Source: Bradyrhizobium sp. OK095
Lineage (GTDB): Bacteria; Pseudomonadota; Alphaproteobacteria; Rhizobiales; Xanthobacteraceae
Assembly: GCF_900109945.1 (NCBI RefSeq)
Contig: NZ_FOBX01000003.1
Span: forward strand, 558,001-622,000
Direction of reading: 5' to 3'
DNA length: 64,000 nucleotides
A model generated the notes under the pieces. The model made no database searches. It was not told the DNA's origin and saw only the letters and a list, made by a program, of their open reading frames with translations. The translations under genes and the position numbers were made by a program. This document shows, piece by piece, positions 9,315 through 17,958 of this stretch. Positions within the stretch are counted from its first letter, which is position 1. Each line of letters begins with the position of its first letter.

Positions 9315-10406
9315 CTAGTAAGTGTAGAACATCCGCTGGATTTCCTTGCTGTCGGTCGTCTTGGTCAGCGCCAGCATCAGCAAGATGCGCGCCTTCTGTG
9401 GATTGAGCGTATCCGAGACGATGAAGTCGTGTTCGTCGTCCTTGGCTTCGCCGTTGCGCGCGACGATGCCGTTGCCGACGCGGCTGCTGCGAACGATCGC
9501 GACACCCTTCTTGTGGGCCTCGTCCAGAGCCGGCTCAACCGCTGGCCGGGCAAGGCTGCCGTCACCCGTGCCGGCATGCACGATCCCCTTGGCCCCTGCG
9601 GCGACAAAGGCGTCGATCGCGACCCGGTTCATGTTGGCATAGCCGTAGACGATATCGACTTGCGGGAGTGTATCGAGGTTAGACACGTCGAATTCGGAGT
9701 CCGCCGTGTGCCGGCGCGTCGATTGACGATAGAAGTACGGTTTGTTGCCCTGCATGTAGCCGAGAAAGCCGAGTTCGGGCGTGCGGAAGGTGTCTGCCGT
9801 CGAGGTGTTGTTCTTGGTGACGTCACGAGCCGCGTTGATCTGATCGTTGAGAGCGACGAGCACGCCTTTGCCGACCGCCTCCTCGCTGCCTGCGAGGATG
9901 ACCGCGTTGAAGAGGTTGATCGGCCCGTCCGCACTGATCGCGGTCGACGGCCGCATCGCGCCCACGACGACGACAGGCTTTTTGCTCTTGACGACCAGGT
10001 TCAGGAAATAGCTGGTTTCCTCGATCGTATCGGTCCCGTGGGTGATCACGATCCCGTCGACGTCGTCCTGCGCGAGGAGCGTGTTGACGCGCTTGGCAAG
10101 CTTCAGCCAGTAGTCATTGTTCATGTTCTCGCTGGCGATCTGGAAAACCTGCTCGCCCTTGACGTTGGCCACCGTCTTCAGCTCGGGGACGGCGTTCAGG
10201 AGAGTCTCTATGCCCACGGTCGCTGCGGTGTAACCGACTACGGTGGTGCTGCTCGCCCCGGAGCCGGCGATTGTGCCGCCGGTTGCGAGGACCATGACGT
10301 TGGGTAGACCGACGCCCCTTGCGTTCGCGACTCCAACACCGATGAGCAGCGCGAAGAGCAAGCTCACCGTTGCCGTAATCGGACTACGCACTCGAAGTTG
10401 CCACAT
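9315..10406 (-). CDS. ansB: Periplasmic type II L-asparaginase
   Basis: This enzyme hydrolyses L-asparagine to aspartate and ammonia. The 363-residue protein begins with a signal peptide (residues 1-29). Catalytic residues line up with the E. coli type II enzyme: ATGGTIAG with Thr45, Tyr59 in VVGYTAATVG, ITHGTDTIEE with Thr125 and Asp126, and the Lys in DVTKNN. The export signal and high similarity around these motifs point to the periplasmic class that scavenges amides for nitrogen. ATG 10406 was preferred because AAAGGGA lies 8 bp upstream; the frame is open further upstream but without ribosome sites. PsiF lies upstream on the same strand with a strong hairpin between. Confidence 0.93.
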   Translation of the reverse strand: MWQLRVRSPITATVSLLFALLIGVGVANARGVGLPNVMVLATGGTIAGSGASSTTVVGYTAATVGIETLLNAVPELKTVANVKGEQVFQIASENMNNDYWLKLAKRVNTLLAQDDVDGIVITHGTDTIEETSYFLNLVVKSKKPVVVVGAMRPSTAISADGPINLFNAVILAGSEEAVGKGVLVALNDQINAARDVTKNNTSTADTFRTPELGFLGYMQGNKPYFYRQSTRRHTADSEFDVSNLDTLPQVDIVYGYANMNRVAIDAFVAAGAKGIVHAGTGDGSLARPAVEPALDEAHKKGVAIVRSSRVGNGIVARNGEAKDDEHDFIVSDTLNPQKARILLMLALTKTTDSKEIQRMFYTY

Positions 10407-10587
10407 CTTGACGTCCCTTTCCTGGAAAGCCTCGTCGACGCGCCCCATTTCGCTCAGCACTGCATGATCCGTCAGCCGAGGCGTTCTGTCTAGAGTGGCG
10501 GTGATTTTGCTTTGCGCGCTCCGCGGGAGCGGGATGGCGTCTTCTTCGCCATGCCCGATGTTGGCTTCGTGTGCGCGGAACGCGAAT

Positions 10588-10634
10588 GGCCGAGACATCT
10601 GCGCGAAGACGCACTTCGCGCAGATGTCCCGGCC
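10588..10634. repeat. Strong inverted repeat between psiF-like gene and asparaginase gene
   Basis: Perfect 15-bp arms (GACATCTGCGCGAAG at 10594-10608 and its complement at 10614-10628) surround a 5-bp loop, extended by GGCC outer arms with one mismatch. It starts 55 bp past the psiF-like stop and lacks a T-run on either strand. It may be a dispersed palindromic repeat that also stops or stabilises the psiF transcript. Confidence 0.65.
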
Positions 10635-10689
10635 AGGAGGGAGTTCGTGTGTTGATTGCTCGCTAAAGAAGCCGCGAATTCACAGCGCC

Positions 10690-10938
10690 TTACGCGCCGA
10701 CTTCGCACTTCTTCATAAAGCTGTTCTTGGCGGCGCCGGCGAGCGGCTTGCCGTCGGCGCTCATCGCCTTGGGCGTGCAGGCGTCTTCCTTGCACTTCTT
10801 CATAAAACTGTTCTTGGCGGCGCCGGCGAGCGCCTTGCCGTCCTTGCCGACCGCCTTGCTCTCGCAGGTGTCGTCCGCCAACGCCGAGCCCGCCGCAAAG
10901 GTGGCAACGATCGCAGCCAGGAAAATGCGTTTCATCAT
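10690..10938 (-). CDS. PsiF repeat-containing small exported protein
   Basis: This 82-residue precursor has a clear signal peptide (MMKRIFLAAIVATFAAGSAL) and two near-identical PsiF units. Each unit reads K-x-L-A-G-A-A-K-N-S-F-M-K-K-C, ending near residues 53 and 79, with paired cysteines. PsiF was named from a phosphate-starvation-inducible E. coli gene; its molecular role is not known. AGGGAGA lies at good spacing before ATG 10938. The cysteines suggest disulfide bonds in the periplasm. No PHO-box-like sequence was obvious upstream. Confidence 0.87.
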   Translation of the reverse strand: MMKRIFLAAIVATFAAGSALADDTCESKAVGKDGKALAGAAKNSFMKKCKEDACTPKAMSADGKPLAGAAKNSFMKKCEVGA

Positions 10939-11033
10939 GGGTGTCTCCCTAAACCGAAAAGATGGCGCGCGAATTGGAGACCGGAATCGTGGCGCAATCA
11001 AGCAGGATCGGCACCATCGCCTCCACGTGAGGC

Positions 11034-11930
11034 TCAATTTTTCCAGCGGTCGAGGATCGCTATGGCCTTGACGAGCGCATCGTCCATGGCCGCTTGATTC
11101 CCGGGGGCTGACTGGCGCCGGGACGAGGGCTCGTCGAAATCGTGGGTCGCCCCGGGATAGACGGTGACGTCGATCCGGCTGCCTGATTGCCGTGACCCGT
11201 CTGCGACGTGCTGGCAGATCTGCGGCGAGACCTCCTCGTCATCGGCGCCGAGGAACATGGCGATGGGTGTCGCGGTGGAGATGGTCGGCGCGAGCAGTGC
11301 GGTCTTTCCGCAGCCCGGATAGAACACCAGCGCGCCGTGATAGCCTGATGTCTTGCCACCTTGCCGGATCATCACGTTGAGCGCGGTGCTGCCGCCGTTG
11401 GACCAGCCCTGTAGAAAGATCTGGCTGTCGACCACGTCACCGCGTCCGCGCAGATAAGCGAGCGCACCCTCGGCATCGAGCGGGCGAACCGTCAATTCGT
11501 TGACGTCGGCGCGGTCAGGATCGTCATGGGTGAAGCGGCCGAAGCCGTACGCCTTGCCGCGTGGGCCAAAGCTGTCCGGAAGCAAGGCGAGGTAACCGCG
11601 CGCCGCCCAATATTCACCCCACATCACGTGCCGCCTGGACAGGGTGGTGGCGTCGCAGGGCGAGGTGAGCCCGGCGCCGACAGAGGTGCAGTCGCCGTTG
11701 TCGTTGCTGGAGTAGGGACCGCCGCGGCCATGCAGCATGACGATGGCGGGCCAGGGGCGCGGTGTGGTCGGCTGGAACAGATAGCCGACCAGCGCGGTGC
11801 GGTCGTCGGCGCTGCGAAAATAGACCGTCTGCGGTGCGGCGGAGGCGGCCGCGACCGACAGCAGCGAGGTGACGAGGCCGATGACGATGCGGATGAGATG
11901 ATCTGGCAATTCGGCCCGGCCTCGTCGCAA
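11034..11930 (-). CDS. Dienelactone hydrolase-family alpha/beta hydrolase, exported
   Basis: This alpha/beta hydrolase has an N-terminal hydrophobic export segment (HLIRIVIGLVTSLLSVAAAS), the nucleophile motif GWSNGGS near residue 169, an acid in GADDEEV and the catalytic His in GATHDFD. The family cleaves lactones and esters. The start is uncertain: the stop of the upstream esterase gene is at 11935-11937, and TTG codons at 11930 and a little downstream are the only sensible starts before the signal peptide, so I chose 11930 (about 298 residues). The 4-bp gap to the upstream gene suggests one transcript and perhaps translational coupling. Confidence 0.82.
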   Translation of the reverse strand: MRRGRAELPDHLIRIVIGLVTSLLSVAAASAAPQTVYFRSADDRTALVGYLFQPTTPRPWPAIVMLHGRGGPYSSNDNGDCTSVGAGLTSPCDATTLSRRHVMWGEYWAARGYLALLPDSFGPRGKAYGFGRFTHDDPDRADVNELTVRPLDAEGALAYLRGRGDVVDSQIFLQGWSNGGSTALNVMIRQGGKTSGYHGALVFYPGCGKTALLAPTISTATPIAMFLGADDEEVSPQICQHVADGSRQSGSRIDVTVYPGATHDFDEPSSRRQSAPGNQAAMDDALVKAIAILDRWKN

Positions 11931-11934
11931 CGGC

Positions 11935-12897
11935 TCAGACCCCGCGCGCGAGCAATGCCTTGAAGTCGGCGCGCGCTCGCTGCGCTTCCGCCCGCGCGAC
12001 CTCGGAGGCGTCGCCAAGGCCGAAATAGCCGTGGATCAGGCCGGCGCCTTCATGATGCTTGACCCGCACGCCGGCGGCCTCCAGCGCCCGCGCATAGGCC
12101 GTGCCCTCGTCGCGCAGGGGATCATACCAGGCGGTGGTCACAATTGCCGGTGCCACACCGGCGAGCGATGCGGCGCGCAGTGGCGAGACCCGCCAGTCGG
12201 CGGCCTGGCCGGGATCGGCGAGATAATGGCCGCAAAACCATTCCATCGTGGCGCGCGTGAGGAAGTAGCCGTCGGCATTTTCAGCGCGCGATGGAAAGCG
12301 CGCATTCTCGCGCGCGTCCGCATAGAGGCCGACGATGTCGGTCACGGGATAGACCAGCAGTTGCGCGGCCAGCGTGATGCCGGCATCGCGACAGGTGATC
12401 GCGGTGGCGGCTGCGAGATTGCCGCCGGCGCTGTCGCCGGCAATCCCAAGGCGTTTTGCGTCGCCGCCAAATTCCGCGACGCGGTTGAAGATGTCGCTTG
12501 TGGCAGCGAAGGCGTCCTCGAAGGCGCCGGGAAAGCGCGTCTCGGGCGGGCGCCGATAGTCGACGGAGACGACGACCGCGCCGGTCTCGATCGCGAGATT
12601 GCGCGCCTGCCTGTCATGGGTCTCGAGATCGCCCGCGACCCAGCCGCCGCCATGGAAGAACACCACGGTCGGCGCGGGATTGCTGCCGATGCGATAGACG
12701 CGGGCCGTGAGCGGGCCGGCGCCGCCCTTGACCTTGATGTCCTGCACGGTGTCGACCGGCGGCGGCCGCACGGCCGCGCGCGAGTCAGCCAGTGCACGCA
12801 AGGAATCGCGGGCGCTCTGTGGCGTCATCGCGGTGGGATCGCGCAGCGGCAGCAGCGGAATGATCTGGGCGATGACGGGATCGAGCGGTGCGGGCAT
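11935..12897 (-). CDS. Hormone-sensitive-lipase-family esterase (alpha/beta hydrolase)
   Basis: This 320-residue cytoplasmic carboxylesterase is of the bacterial HSL (family IV) type. The oxyanion-hole motif FFHGGGW lies near residue 79, the nucleophile motif GDSAGGN near 152, the acid in YDPLRDEG near 258 and the catalytic His in IHGYFGL near 289. The family hydrolyses short-chain acyl esters. It is the first gene of a two-gene minus-strand unit with the exported dienelactone hydrolase-like protein, 4 bp apart, and is divergent from the nitroreductase gene. Confidence 0.9.
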   Translation of the reverse strand: MPAPLDPVIAQIIPLLPLRDPTAMTPQSARDSLRALADSRAAVRPPPVDTVQDIKVKGGAGPLTARVYRIGSNPAPTVVFFHGGGWVAGDLETHDRQARNLAIETGAVVVSVDYRRPPETRFPGAFEDAFAATSDIFNRVAEFGGDAKRLGIAGDSAGGNLAAATAITCRDAGITLAAQLLVYPVTDIVGLYADARENARFPSRAENADGYFLTRATMEWFCGHYLADPGQAADWRVSPLRAASLAGVAPAIVTTAWYDPLRDEGTAYARALEAAGVRVKHHEGAGLIHGYFGLGDASEVARAEAQRARADFKALLARGV

Positions 12898-13025
12898 TCG
12901 CTTAAGTCCTCGCTGGGTTCTTGGTCTTGCTTGCGGGTTAGCATAGATTTGGCTGACAGCATCGGCAACCGGTCACGCGTTACAATTGCAATGCCGTGGG
13001 ATGAACGGGCAGGGAGGCCAAACAG

Positions 13026-13703
13026 GTGGAATTCGAAACGCTGGTCCAGTCGCGCCGCAGCGTGCGCGGTTTCAAGAACGAGCCGGTGCCGCGCGCCGTC
13101 GTCGAGGAGATTATCGAGAGCGCCAAGCGCGCGCCGTCGTCGATGAACACACAGCCCTGGCATGTCCACGTGCTCACAGGCGGGCCGCTGGAAGAGCTGC
13201 GCCGCCGCAACATGGAGGAGATGGTTGGCGGCGCCAAGGTCAAGCGCGACATCATCAGCCATGGCGAATATCAGGGCGTGCATCGCACCCGGCAGGTCGA
13301 TATCGCCAAGCAATTGTTCAGCGCGATGGGGATCGCGCGCGACGACAAGCCGATGCGGCAGGACTGGGTGCTGCGCGGCTTCCGCCAGTTCGATGCGCCG
13401 GTCTCGCTGGTGCTGACCTATGACCGCGTGCTCGATCCCGGCGCGGTCTGCCATTTCGATCTCGGCGCACTCTGCTACGGCATCGTGCTCGCCGCGTGGG
13501 ACCGCGGCCTCGGCTCTGTCATCAACGGGCAGGGCATCATGCGCTCCGACATCGTGCGCGAGGTCGCCAACATTCCGGAGGAGGAGGTCATCATGACTTG
13601 CGTCGCGATGGGCTATCCCGACGACAACTTTGCCGCGAACGCGGTTCGCTCGGATCGCGAGGGCAATGACGATTTCGTGCGTTATGTCGGCTTTGCCGAC
13701 TGA
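13026..13703 (+). CDS. Nitroreductase-family FMN oxidoreductase
   Basis: This 225-residue protein has the N-terminal nitroreductase signature: SRRSVRGFKNEPVPRAVVEE, then APSSMNTQPWHVHV near residues 38-51, and the C-terminal GLGS(V)INGQG region. The family binds FMN and reduces nitroaromatics, quinones or related substrates with NAD(P)H, and usually forms dimers. GGGAGG lies a few bases before ATG 13026. It is divergent from the HSL-type esterase gene, so the 128-bp gap probably holds both promoters. The physiological substrate is unknown. Confidence 0.9.
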   Translation: MEFETLVQSRRSVRGFKNEPVPRAVVEEIIESAKRAPSSMNTQPWHVHVLTGGPLEELRRRNMEEMVGGAKVKRDIISHGEYQGVHRTRQVDIAKQLFSAMGIARDDKPMRQDWVLRGFRQFDAPVSLVLTYDRVLDPGAVCHFDLGALCYGIVLAAWDRGLGSVINGQGIMRSDIVREVANIPEEEVIMTCVAMGYPDDNFAANAVRSDREGNDDFVRYVGFAD

Positions 13704-13789
13704 CGCGGGACTCACGGAGGAGATTATTCTCTCGCGGAAATTTTTGGTGTGGGGTCGTTGCTGCCTCTTGCAATCTCGATCGCGCGGGA

Positions 13790-13815
13790 GGAACAATATG
13801 CGGACTGAAAGGTTT
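13790..13815 (+). promoter_or_regulatory. Possible EcfG-type (general stress response) promoter
   Basis: GGAAC at 13790-13794 is followed after 17 bp by GTTT at 13812-13815. EcfG sigma factors of alphaproteobacteria use GGAAC, a 16-17 bp spacer and cGTT. The site would give a transcript starting just before the small gene at 13839. Short motifs such as this occur by chance, so confidence is low. Confidence 0.3.
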
Positions 13816-13838
13816 GTTGCTGGCGCGAGGGAATTGAC

Positions 13839-14042
13839 ATGCGGCGGCTGGCTAGCCTGGTTCGACGGTTGTTCGGTCCGCGACCGCGGCAGGCGATTGA
13901 TGATGATCCAAGTCTTCCCTTCACACCCGATGAGCTCTCCAGGCTGATCCGCAGCGGCAGACGCGAGGACATGAAGTTGCTTGCGGAAGGGTTGGCCTGC
14001 CGCTCTATTCCGCGTCCCGCCAGATATCGCGCGACGCACTAG
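13839..14042 (+). CDS. Small hypothetical protein (67 aa)
   Basis: I do not recognise this short protein. It starts MRRLASLVRRLFGPRP, a basic amphipathic stretch, then has an acidic middle (AIDDDPSLPFTPDELSRLI) and a basic tail. GAGGGA lies a few bases before the ATG. It lies between the nitroreductase gene and the HD-GYP gene, and a possible EcfG promoter is 24 bp upstream of the start. Without a homology search it could still be a chance reading frame. Confidence 0.45.
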   Translation: MRRLASLVRRLFGPRPRQAIDDDPSLPFTPDELSRLIRSGRREDMKLLAEGLACRSIPRPARYRATH

Positions 14043-14069
14043 GTCGGGTTGAAGAGGCGTTTGTCGCGC

Positions 14070-15194
14070 TCACCGCGTGAGCGCGACCTGCTTGAATGAA
14101 CCCACCAGCGCCTTTTCCAGCTTGCCGCTCATTCCGCACAGAATGTTGTAAGCCTCGTTGCGCGGCATTGTCGGCTTGTAGTGGCGGTGCTCGATCAGCG
14201 CCGCAAAAATGTCCGAGATGGTGAGGATGCGCACGATGTCGCCGATGCTCTCGGCGCAGAGCTTATCCGGATAGCCGCTGCCGTCGAGAAATTCGTGATG
14301 ATGGCGCACGGCGTCGAGGATCTCCGGCGAGATCTTGTCGTGGCCCTTCAGGAAGTCATAGCCAGCGGCCGGATGTGTCTCGATCATGGCGCGCTCCTCC
14401 GGATCGAGGCGGCCGGGCTTGTCGAGGATGGCGAGCGGGATCTGCGCCTTGCCGATGTCGTGGAACATGGCGGCCGTATACAGGCGCTCCAGATCGGCTC
14501 TGCCGACGCCGAGGCTCAAGCCGAAATCGATGGCGACGCCGGTGACGAGCAGGCAATGCTGATAGGTTCCCTCGTGGTGGCGCCGCACCGTCGTCAGCCA
14601 TTCCGACAGGCCATGCTGGGTGATGCGCTCGGCGATCTGGCGGCCGGCTTCTTTGGCGCCGTCGACATCGAGCGGCTGGCCGAGGGTGACGGACATGAAC
14701 ATCGATGCGATCGCGGTCGCCGCGGTCTCGACGGCATTGTCCGGCTGCGTCGCGCCACCTGACGGCGCGGATGCATCGTCGGCCAGATCGGTCAGCGCCG
14801 CCAGCAATTTGATCCGGTTGATCGCTCCGGGAAGGACCAGCGTCGCCCCGAGCGCATAGGCCTGCGAAATGCCGACGTGAGAGGCGTGCTCGAGCAGGAA
14901 GATGCGCTTCCTGGCCTTCGCGAACTTGCCGGCCCGATTCTTGATGGCCGCGATGTTGTCGACGTCGCGTAGATCGGCGCGGATGACGATGGCGGACGGC
15001 ACCGCCTGCGACTGCTTGGCGCCGGAGTCCAGCCTTTCGCCCGCAACGATGAAGCGCTCTTCGAGCATCGAGCAGAGCCCCGACAATTTGTCGGAGGAAT
15101 CGGCGAGCACATGCACGAGGGAGCGCGCGGCCTCCGTCTCTCGAAAGCCACCGCCACGATCGACGGGGTTTTGTATGGTTCGCGCGTTCTGCAC
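14070..15194 (-). CDS. HD-GYP domain protein, probable cyclic-di-GMP phosphodiesterase
   Basis: This 374-residue protein has an N-terminal receiver-like region (residues 1-140, without an obvious phospho-acceptor) and a C-terminal HD-GYP domain. Motifs in order are a His-rich first helix (RRHHEGTYQH), HDIGK near residue 244, a following THPAAGYDFL, and HHEFLDGSGYP near 295, the diagnostic GYP signature. The family hydrolyses cyclic di-GMP. The start is GTG at 15194. It is the last gene of a minus-strand unit after a DUF2336 gene and a PilZ gene, 57 bp behind the latter. This suggests synthesis of effector and degrading enzyme from one transcript. Confidence 0.9.
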   Translation of the reverse strand: MQNARTIQNPVDRGGGFRETEAARSLVHVLADSSDKLSGLCSMLEERFIVAGERLDSGAKQSQAVPSAIVIRADLRDVDNIAAIKNRAGKFAKARKRIFLLEHASHVGISQAYALGATLVLPGAINRIKLLAALTDLADDASAPSGGATQPDNAVETAATAIASMFMSVTLGQPLDVDGAKEAGRQIAERITQHGLSEWLTTVRRHHEGTYQHCLLVTGVAIDFGLSLGVGRADLERLYTAAMFHDIGKAQIPLAILDKPGRLDPEERAMIETHPAAGYDFLKGHDKISPEILDAVRHHHEFLDGSGYPDKLCAESIGDIVRILTISDIFAALIEHRHYKPTMPRNEAYNILCGMSGKLEKALVGSFKQVALTR

Positions 15195-15251
15195 GGTCTG
15201 ACCTGGGCGTTGACGTGAGTGGAGTTCAATGCGTGGGTTGAATGTTCGGAT

Positions 15252-15584
15252 CTACTTGCCGTGTGCGAAATTCTGCGCGGTGGCCGGTCGCGGGCCTGCG
15301 GCCTTCCGCTTGCCGTCTGCGGTGACGAAATGGATGCCGGCCGTGGTGCCGTCGATCCAGACCAGCTCGCAGCGCCGGTAGGCGAGGCCCGTCGACGACA
15401 GCACCAGGAAGAACTCCTTGGCCTGGAGCACGTCGAGCGTGCCTTCGACCTCCAGCTTGGCACCGGTCTGCGACACGTCGAGCAGGATACAGCTGCGCTG
15501 CCAGGTGCCGTCCGAGCCCATCAGATTGACAGACTGCCTGTGGTCCATCTTTACGCGAGATGTTTTTCGGCCATCGAATTTCAT
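15252..15584 (-). CDS. PilZ-domain protein, probable cyclic-di-GMP receptor
   Basis: This 110-residue protein is essentially a single PilZ domain. The two ligand motifs are present: RKTSR (RxxxR) at residues 6-10 and DVSQTGAKL (DxSxxG) near 37-42, so cyclic-di-GMP binding is likely. Its ATG overlaps the stop of the upstream DUF2336 gene in an ATGA tetramer, which points to translational coupling. The HD-GYP gene follows after 57 bp. No output domain is attached, so it probably acts by binding a partner. Confidence 0.88.
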   Translation of the reverse strand: MKFDGRKTSRVKMDHRQSVNLMGSDGTWQRSCILLDVSQTGAKLEVEGTLDVLQAKEFFLVLSSTGLAYRRCELVWIDGTTAGIHFVTADGKRKAAGPRPATAQNFAHGK

Positions 15585-16663
15585 CGGTTAACCCCCATCT
15601 TCGTGCCGGCACATGCTGCGATTTCCCCCCAGCGCACGGTCCATTGGCTGGTCGACAAAAGAAGTGTATCGAAGAGGAGTTGCGCGCGTTCGCGCTCTGC
15701 GAAGGAGAGCCGTACACCGCTGCGGTTGCTCAGGATCGCAAGCGTGGTCGCCCAGTTCAGGCGCGACGCGCGGCAGGCCATCACCAGGCCCTCGCAATCG
15801 TCATCGGTCATGATGTGCTCCACGATCTCGATCGGCGCGCCCGACAGCACCGACAGCGCAGTGAAGAGATTGGCGGTCTCGCCGCGGATCGCGAAACGGT
15901 TGACGGTGGAATCGTTGAGCTTACCGACGCGGTTGAGGGCGACGATCTCCGGCCTCGCGCTCGCATAGGCTGCCGGGGAGGGTAGCCTGGCCGTTGCTGC
16001 CGCATTCTGCGGCGGCGGCAGAGCGGAAGCGTTCGGCTTGGCTGACGGCTTCTTGCCGGGGGAGGCGGACAGCAATGTCCGCACGACGATGTCCGGCGTG
16101 CCGGGCCGCAACGCCAGGGCCTTGGTGATCTCGCCATCCTGCTCGGCCCGGGTGATCAGCGCGGCATAGGCCGTGCCGGAGAATTTGGTTCCCGGGTTCC
16201 TGATCAGTGCGAGATGGAGCGCGCTGCCGCCGTGCGCGATCAGCGCCTCGGCGACAACAGGCTCGATGCTGTCGCGGGCGCAGATCGCGAGTTGCTGCCG
16301 CTCGCCGCCCGAGGCTGCGATCATCGCGAGATCGATCGTAGACAGTGTTTGCGATTTGAGCAGGAGTGGACAAGCGATGTCCGGATCGTCGTGCGCAGCA
16401 AGCCGACGCAATGTCTCCTGCGGAGCCACGTTCAGCTCGGCGAGCGCCTTGCTGAGCTGCACCAGCGCGCTGGCCGCGACCCGTTCCGTCAGGCGCAGCA
16501 GGACGCCATCCACCACGCCGACGAGCATCTCCCGGGGATGATCGCGGTTCGTGGCGAGGAGGCGGGTGATGCCTTCGAGGACGCGAACGCAGCGCTCCGA
16601 CGGGCACGCTGCGACCGCGTCTTCCAATTCGACCAGAATATCGGCAGGCGAATTTGCCATCAT
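15581..16663 (-). CDS. DUF2336 domain protein
   Basis: This protein of about 360 residues is of the alphaproteobacterial DUF2336 family, built of short helical, HEAT-like units. Segments such as LAAHDDPDIACPLLLKS and LALIRNPGTKFS look like repeated helix pairs. A Pro/Ala/Lys-rich linker lies near residues 220-245. No catalytic motif is seen. I placed the start at ATG 16663; a TTG at 16702 is an alternative and neither has a clear ribosome site. It heads an operon with a PilZ and an HD-GYP gene, which suggests a role in cyclic-di-GMP signalling or surface behaviour, but the family function is unknown. Confidence 0.82.
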   Translation of the reverse strand: MMANSPADILVELEDAVAACPSERCVRVLEGITRLLATNRDHPREMLVGVVDGVLLRLTERVAASALVQLSKALAELNVAPQETLRRLAAHDDPDIACPLLLKSQTLSTIDLAMIAASGGERQQLAICARDSIEPVVAEALIAHGGSALHLALIRNPGTKFSGTAYAALITRAEQDGEITKALALRPGTPDIVVRTLLSASPGKKPSAKPNASALPPPQNAAATARLPSPAAYASARPEIVALNRVGKLNDSTVNRFAIRGETANLFTALSVLSGAPIEIVEHIMTDDDCEGLVMACRASRLNWATTLAILSNRSGVRLSFAERERAQLLFDTLLLSTSQWTVRWGEIAACAGTKMGVNR

Positions 16664-16966
16664 GGCAGGAGCCTGAATTTGAAATAAATTTCGACGATCC
16701 AACGAGCTTCATTGCGTCCCAGAGGCGTTAATTTGAAACTTAGACTTGGACTCGCCAGGTATCAGCGCACCGCCTGGAGCACTGGAAACGTTATCGAAAT
16801 TTGGCAGGGCACGAACCGTGACTTGTCCTTTGAATTGGACCCCCGCCAACTGATCGAGACCGACCGGCATGATTCTTCCGGTCTGACGGGGCGACTGAAA
16901 GGGAGGAATTCAGATCGGCGGTTTCGCCGGACACGCGTCTTTTCCTGACGCGGTTTTCATTTTGTC
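16664..16966. other. Intergenic region without a recognised gene
   Basis: This divergent gap separates the DUF2336 operon from the AraC-type gene and should hold both promoters. A 78-codon frame at 16712-16948 has no ribosome site and no protein-like composition. No clear dyad or terminator was seen. Confidence 0.5.
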
Positions 16967-17914
16967 ATGACCAGCAATGATGATGCGCCAGCGCTGGCGC
17001 CAAAGACATTTCGCTTTTCAGATGTCGACGAGTTTCGCAACGCGATCCGTGGGCTGAATTTCGAATTCACGCCGTTCGTGCGCAAGATCGCGGCCGAACA
17101 GACCATCCTGCAATTGCCCGGCTGCGACGTGAACGTGACGCTGGCCTTTCCGCGTGCGGTGGATGCGCAACTTGTCGCAGATTGCACGGCCGTTGGTTTT
17201 GCGATGGACGACCTTGACGTGCCCATCCGCTTCAACGGCGCGCAGCGGAGCCGCGCGGTCATCGTCATCGGCAGCAGCGGGGCGGCCTACAACACCATCG
17301 AAGAGGTGCAGCGGCAAATCGCCTCGGTCGTGTTCCGCCCCGAGGTGAAGGATCGCGGCTGGCCCGAGACCAATTCCAGCTTCAAGATTTTCGAGACCAG
17401 TCCGCTCGCGCTGCATTGGCTGCGAAGGGCGGTCAGGGAGGTGGTGGCGGCCGCGTCTGAGCCCATCGATCCCGCTGAGGTCGCCCTGAAGGCCGCGGCG
17501 ATGAAGGAGACGCTGTTCGGTGCCGTCGATGCGGCGTTCGCCAACATCGTGCCCGCGCGCTGGACTCAGCGGCCGAACGACGAGCGTCAGTTCAAGATGT
17601 TCCAGGACATCCGCGCCCTTCTGTCCAACGATCTCGCCCAGCCCATCTACAGCGAGGAGATGGCGCGCAAGCTTGGCCTCTCCGTTCGCACCTTGCACGA
17701 CGTCGTCCGCCGCTATCGCGGGATGAGCCTGCACCGTTATTTGCGCTTGCGGCGCCTGTGGCTGGTGCGCCGGCGGCTGCTCGCGGGGGCCGAGAGCGTC
17801 AAGGCCGTCGCGCTGGCGTTCGGCTTCTGGCATCTCAGCGACTTCTCCAGAAGTTATCGCGACCAGTTCGGCGAGACGCCGTCGCAAACGCTCGCGCTCG
17901 GCCGGAGCCGATAG
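16967..17914 (+). CDS. AraC-family transcriptional regulator
   Basis: This 315-residue regulator has a C-terminal double helix-turn-helix of the AraC/XylS type. The first helix pair is around SEEMARKLGLSVRTLHDVVRR (residues 225-245) and the second around SVKAVALAFGFWHLSDFSRSYR (near 285-305), ending FGETPSQTL, the family signature. The N-terminal 200 residues are an effector or dimerisation domain resembling the AraC-binding-like group. ATG 16967 follows a short T-rich leader. The FMN reductase gene begins 44 bp downstream on the same strand, so the two may be co-transcribed; the regulated target is unknown. Confidence 0.9.
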   Translation: MTSNDDAPALAPKTFRFSDVDEFRNAIRGLNFEFTPFVRKIAAEQTILQLPGCDVNVTLAFPRAVDAQLVADCTAVGFAMDDLDVPIRFNGAQRSRAVIVIGSSGAAYNTIEEVQRQIASVVFRPEVKDRGWPETNSSFKIFETSPLALHWLRRAVREVVAAASEPIDPAEVALKAAAMKETLFGAVDAAFANIVPARWTQRPNDERQFKMFQDIRALLSNDLAQPIYSEEMARKLGLSVRTLHDVVRRYRGMSLHRYLRLRRLWLVRRRLLAGAESVKAVALAFGFWHLSDFSRSYRDQFGETPSQTLALGRSR

Positions 17915-17958
17915 CAATGGGATAGGCCCGCCGCTGCTTTTCGTGCTAGCTTCCGCCC

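Noticed and set aside
10588-10634. Hairpin considered as a CRISPR repeat or attachment site
   Set aside because: Only one copy is seen here and no spacer array or integrase is present.
12825-14039. 404-codon minus-strand frame across the nitroreductase gene
   Set aside because: It covers a well-supported nitroreductase on the other strand and the start of an esterase gene; no motif and no ribosome site.
16712-16948. 78-codon frame in the gap before the AraC-type gene
   Set aside because: No ribosome site, no hydrophobic or domain pattern, and it would fill a divergent promoter region.
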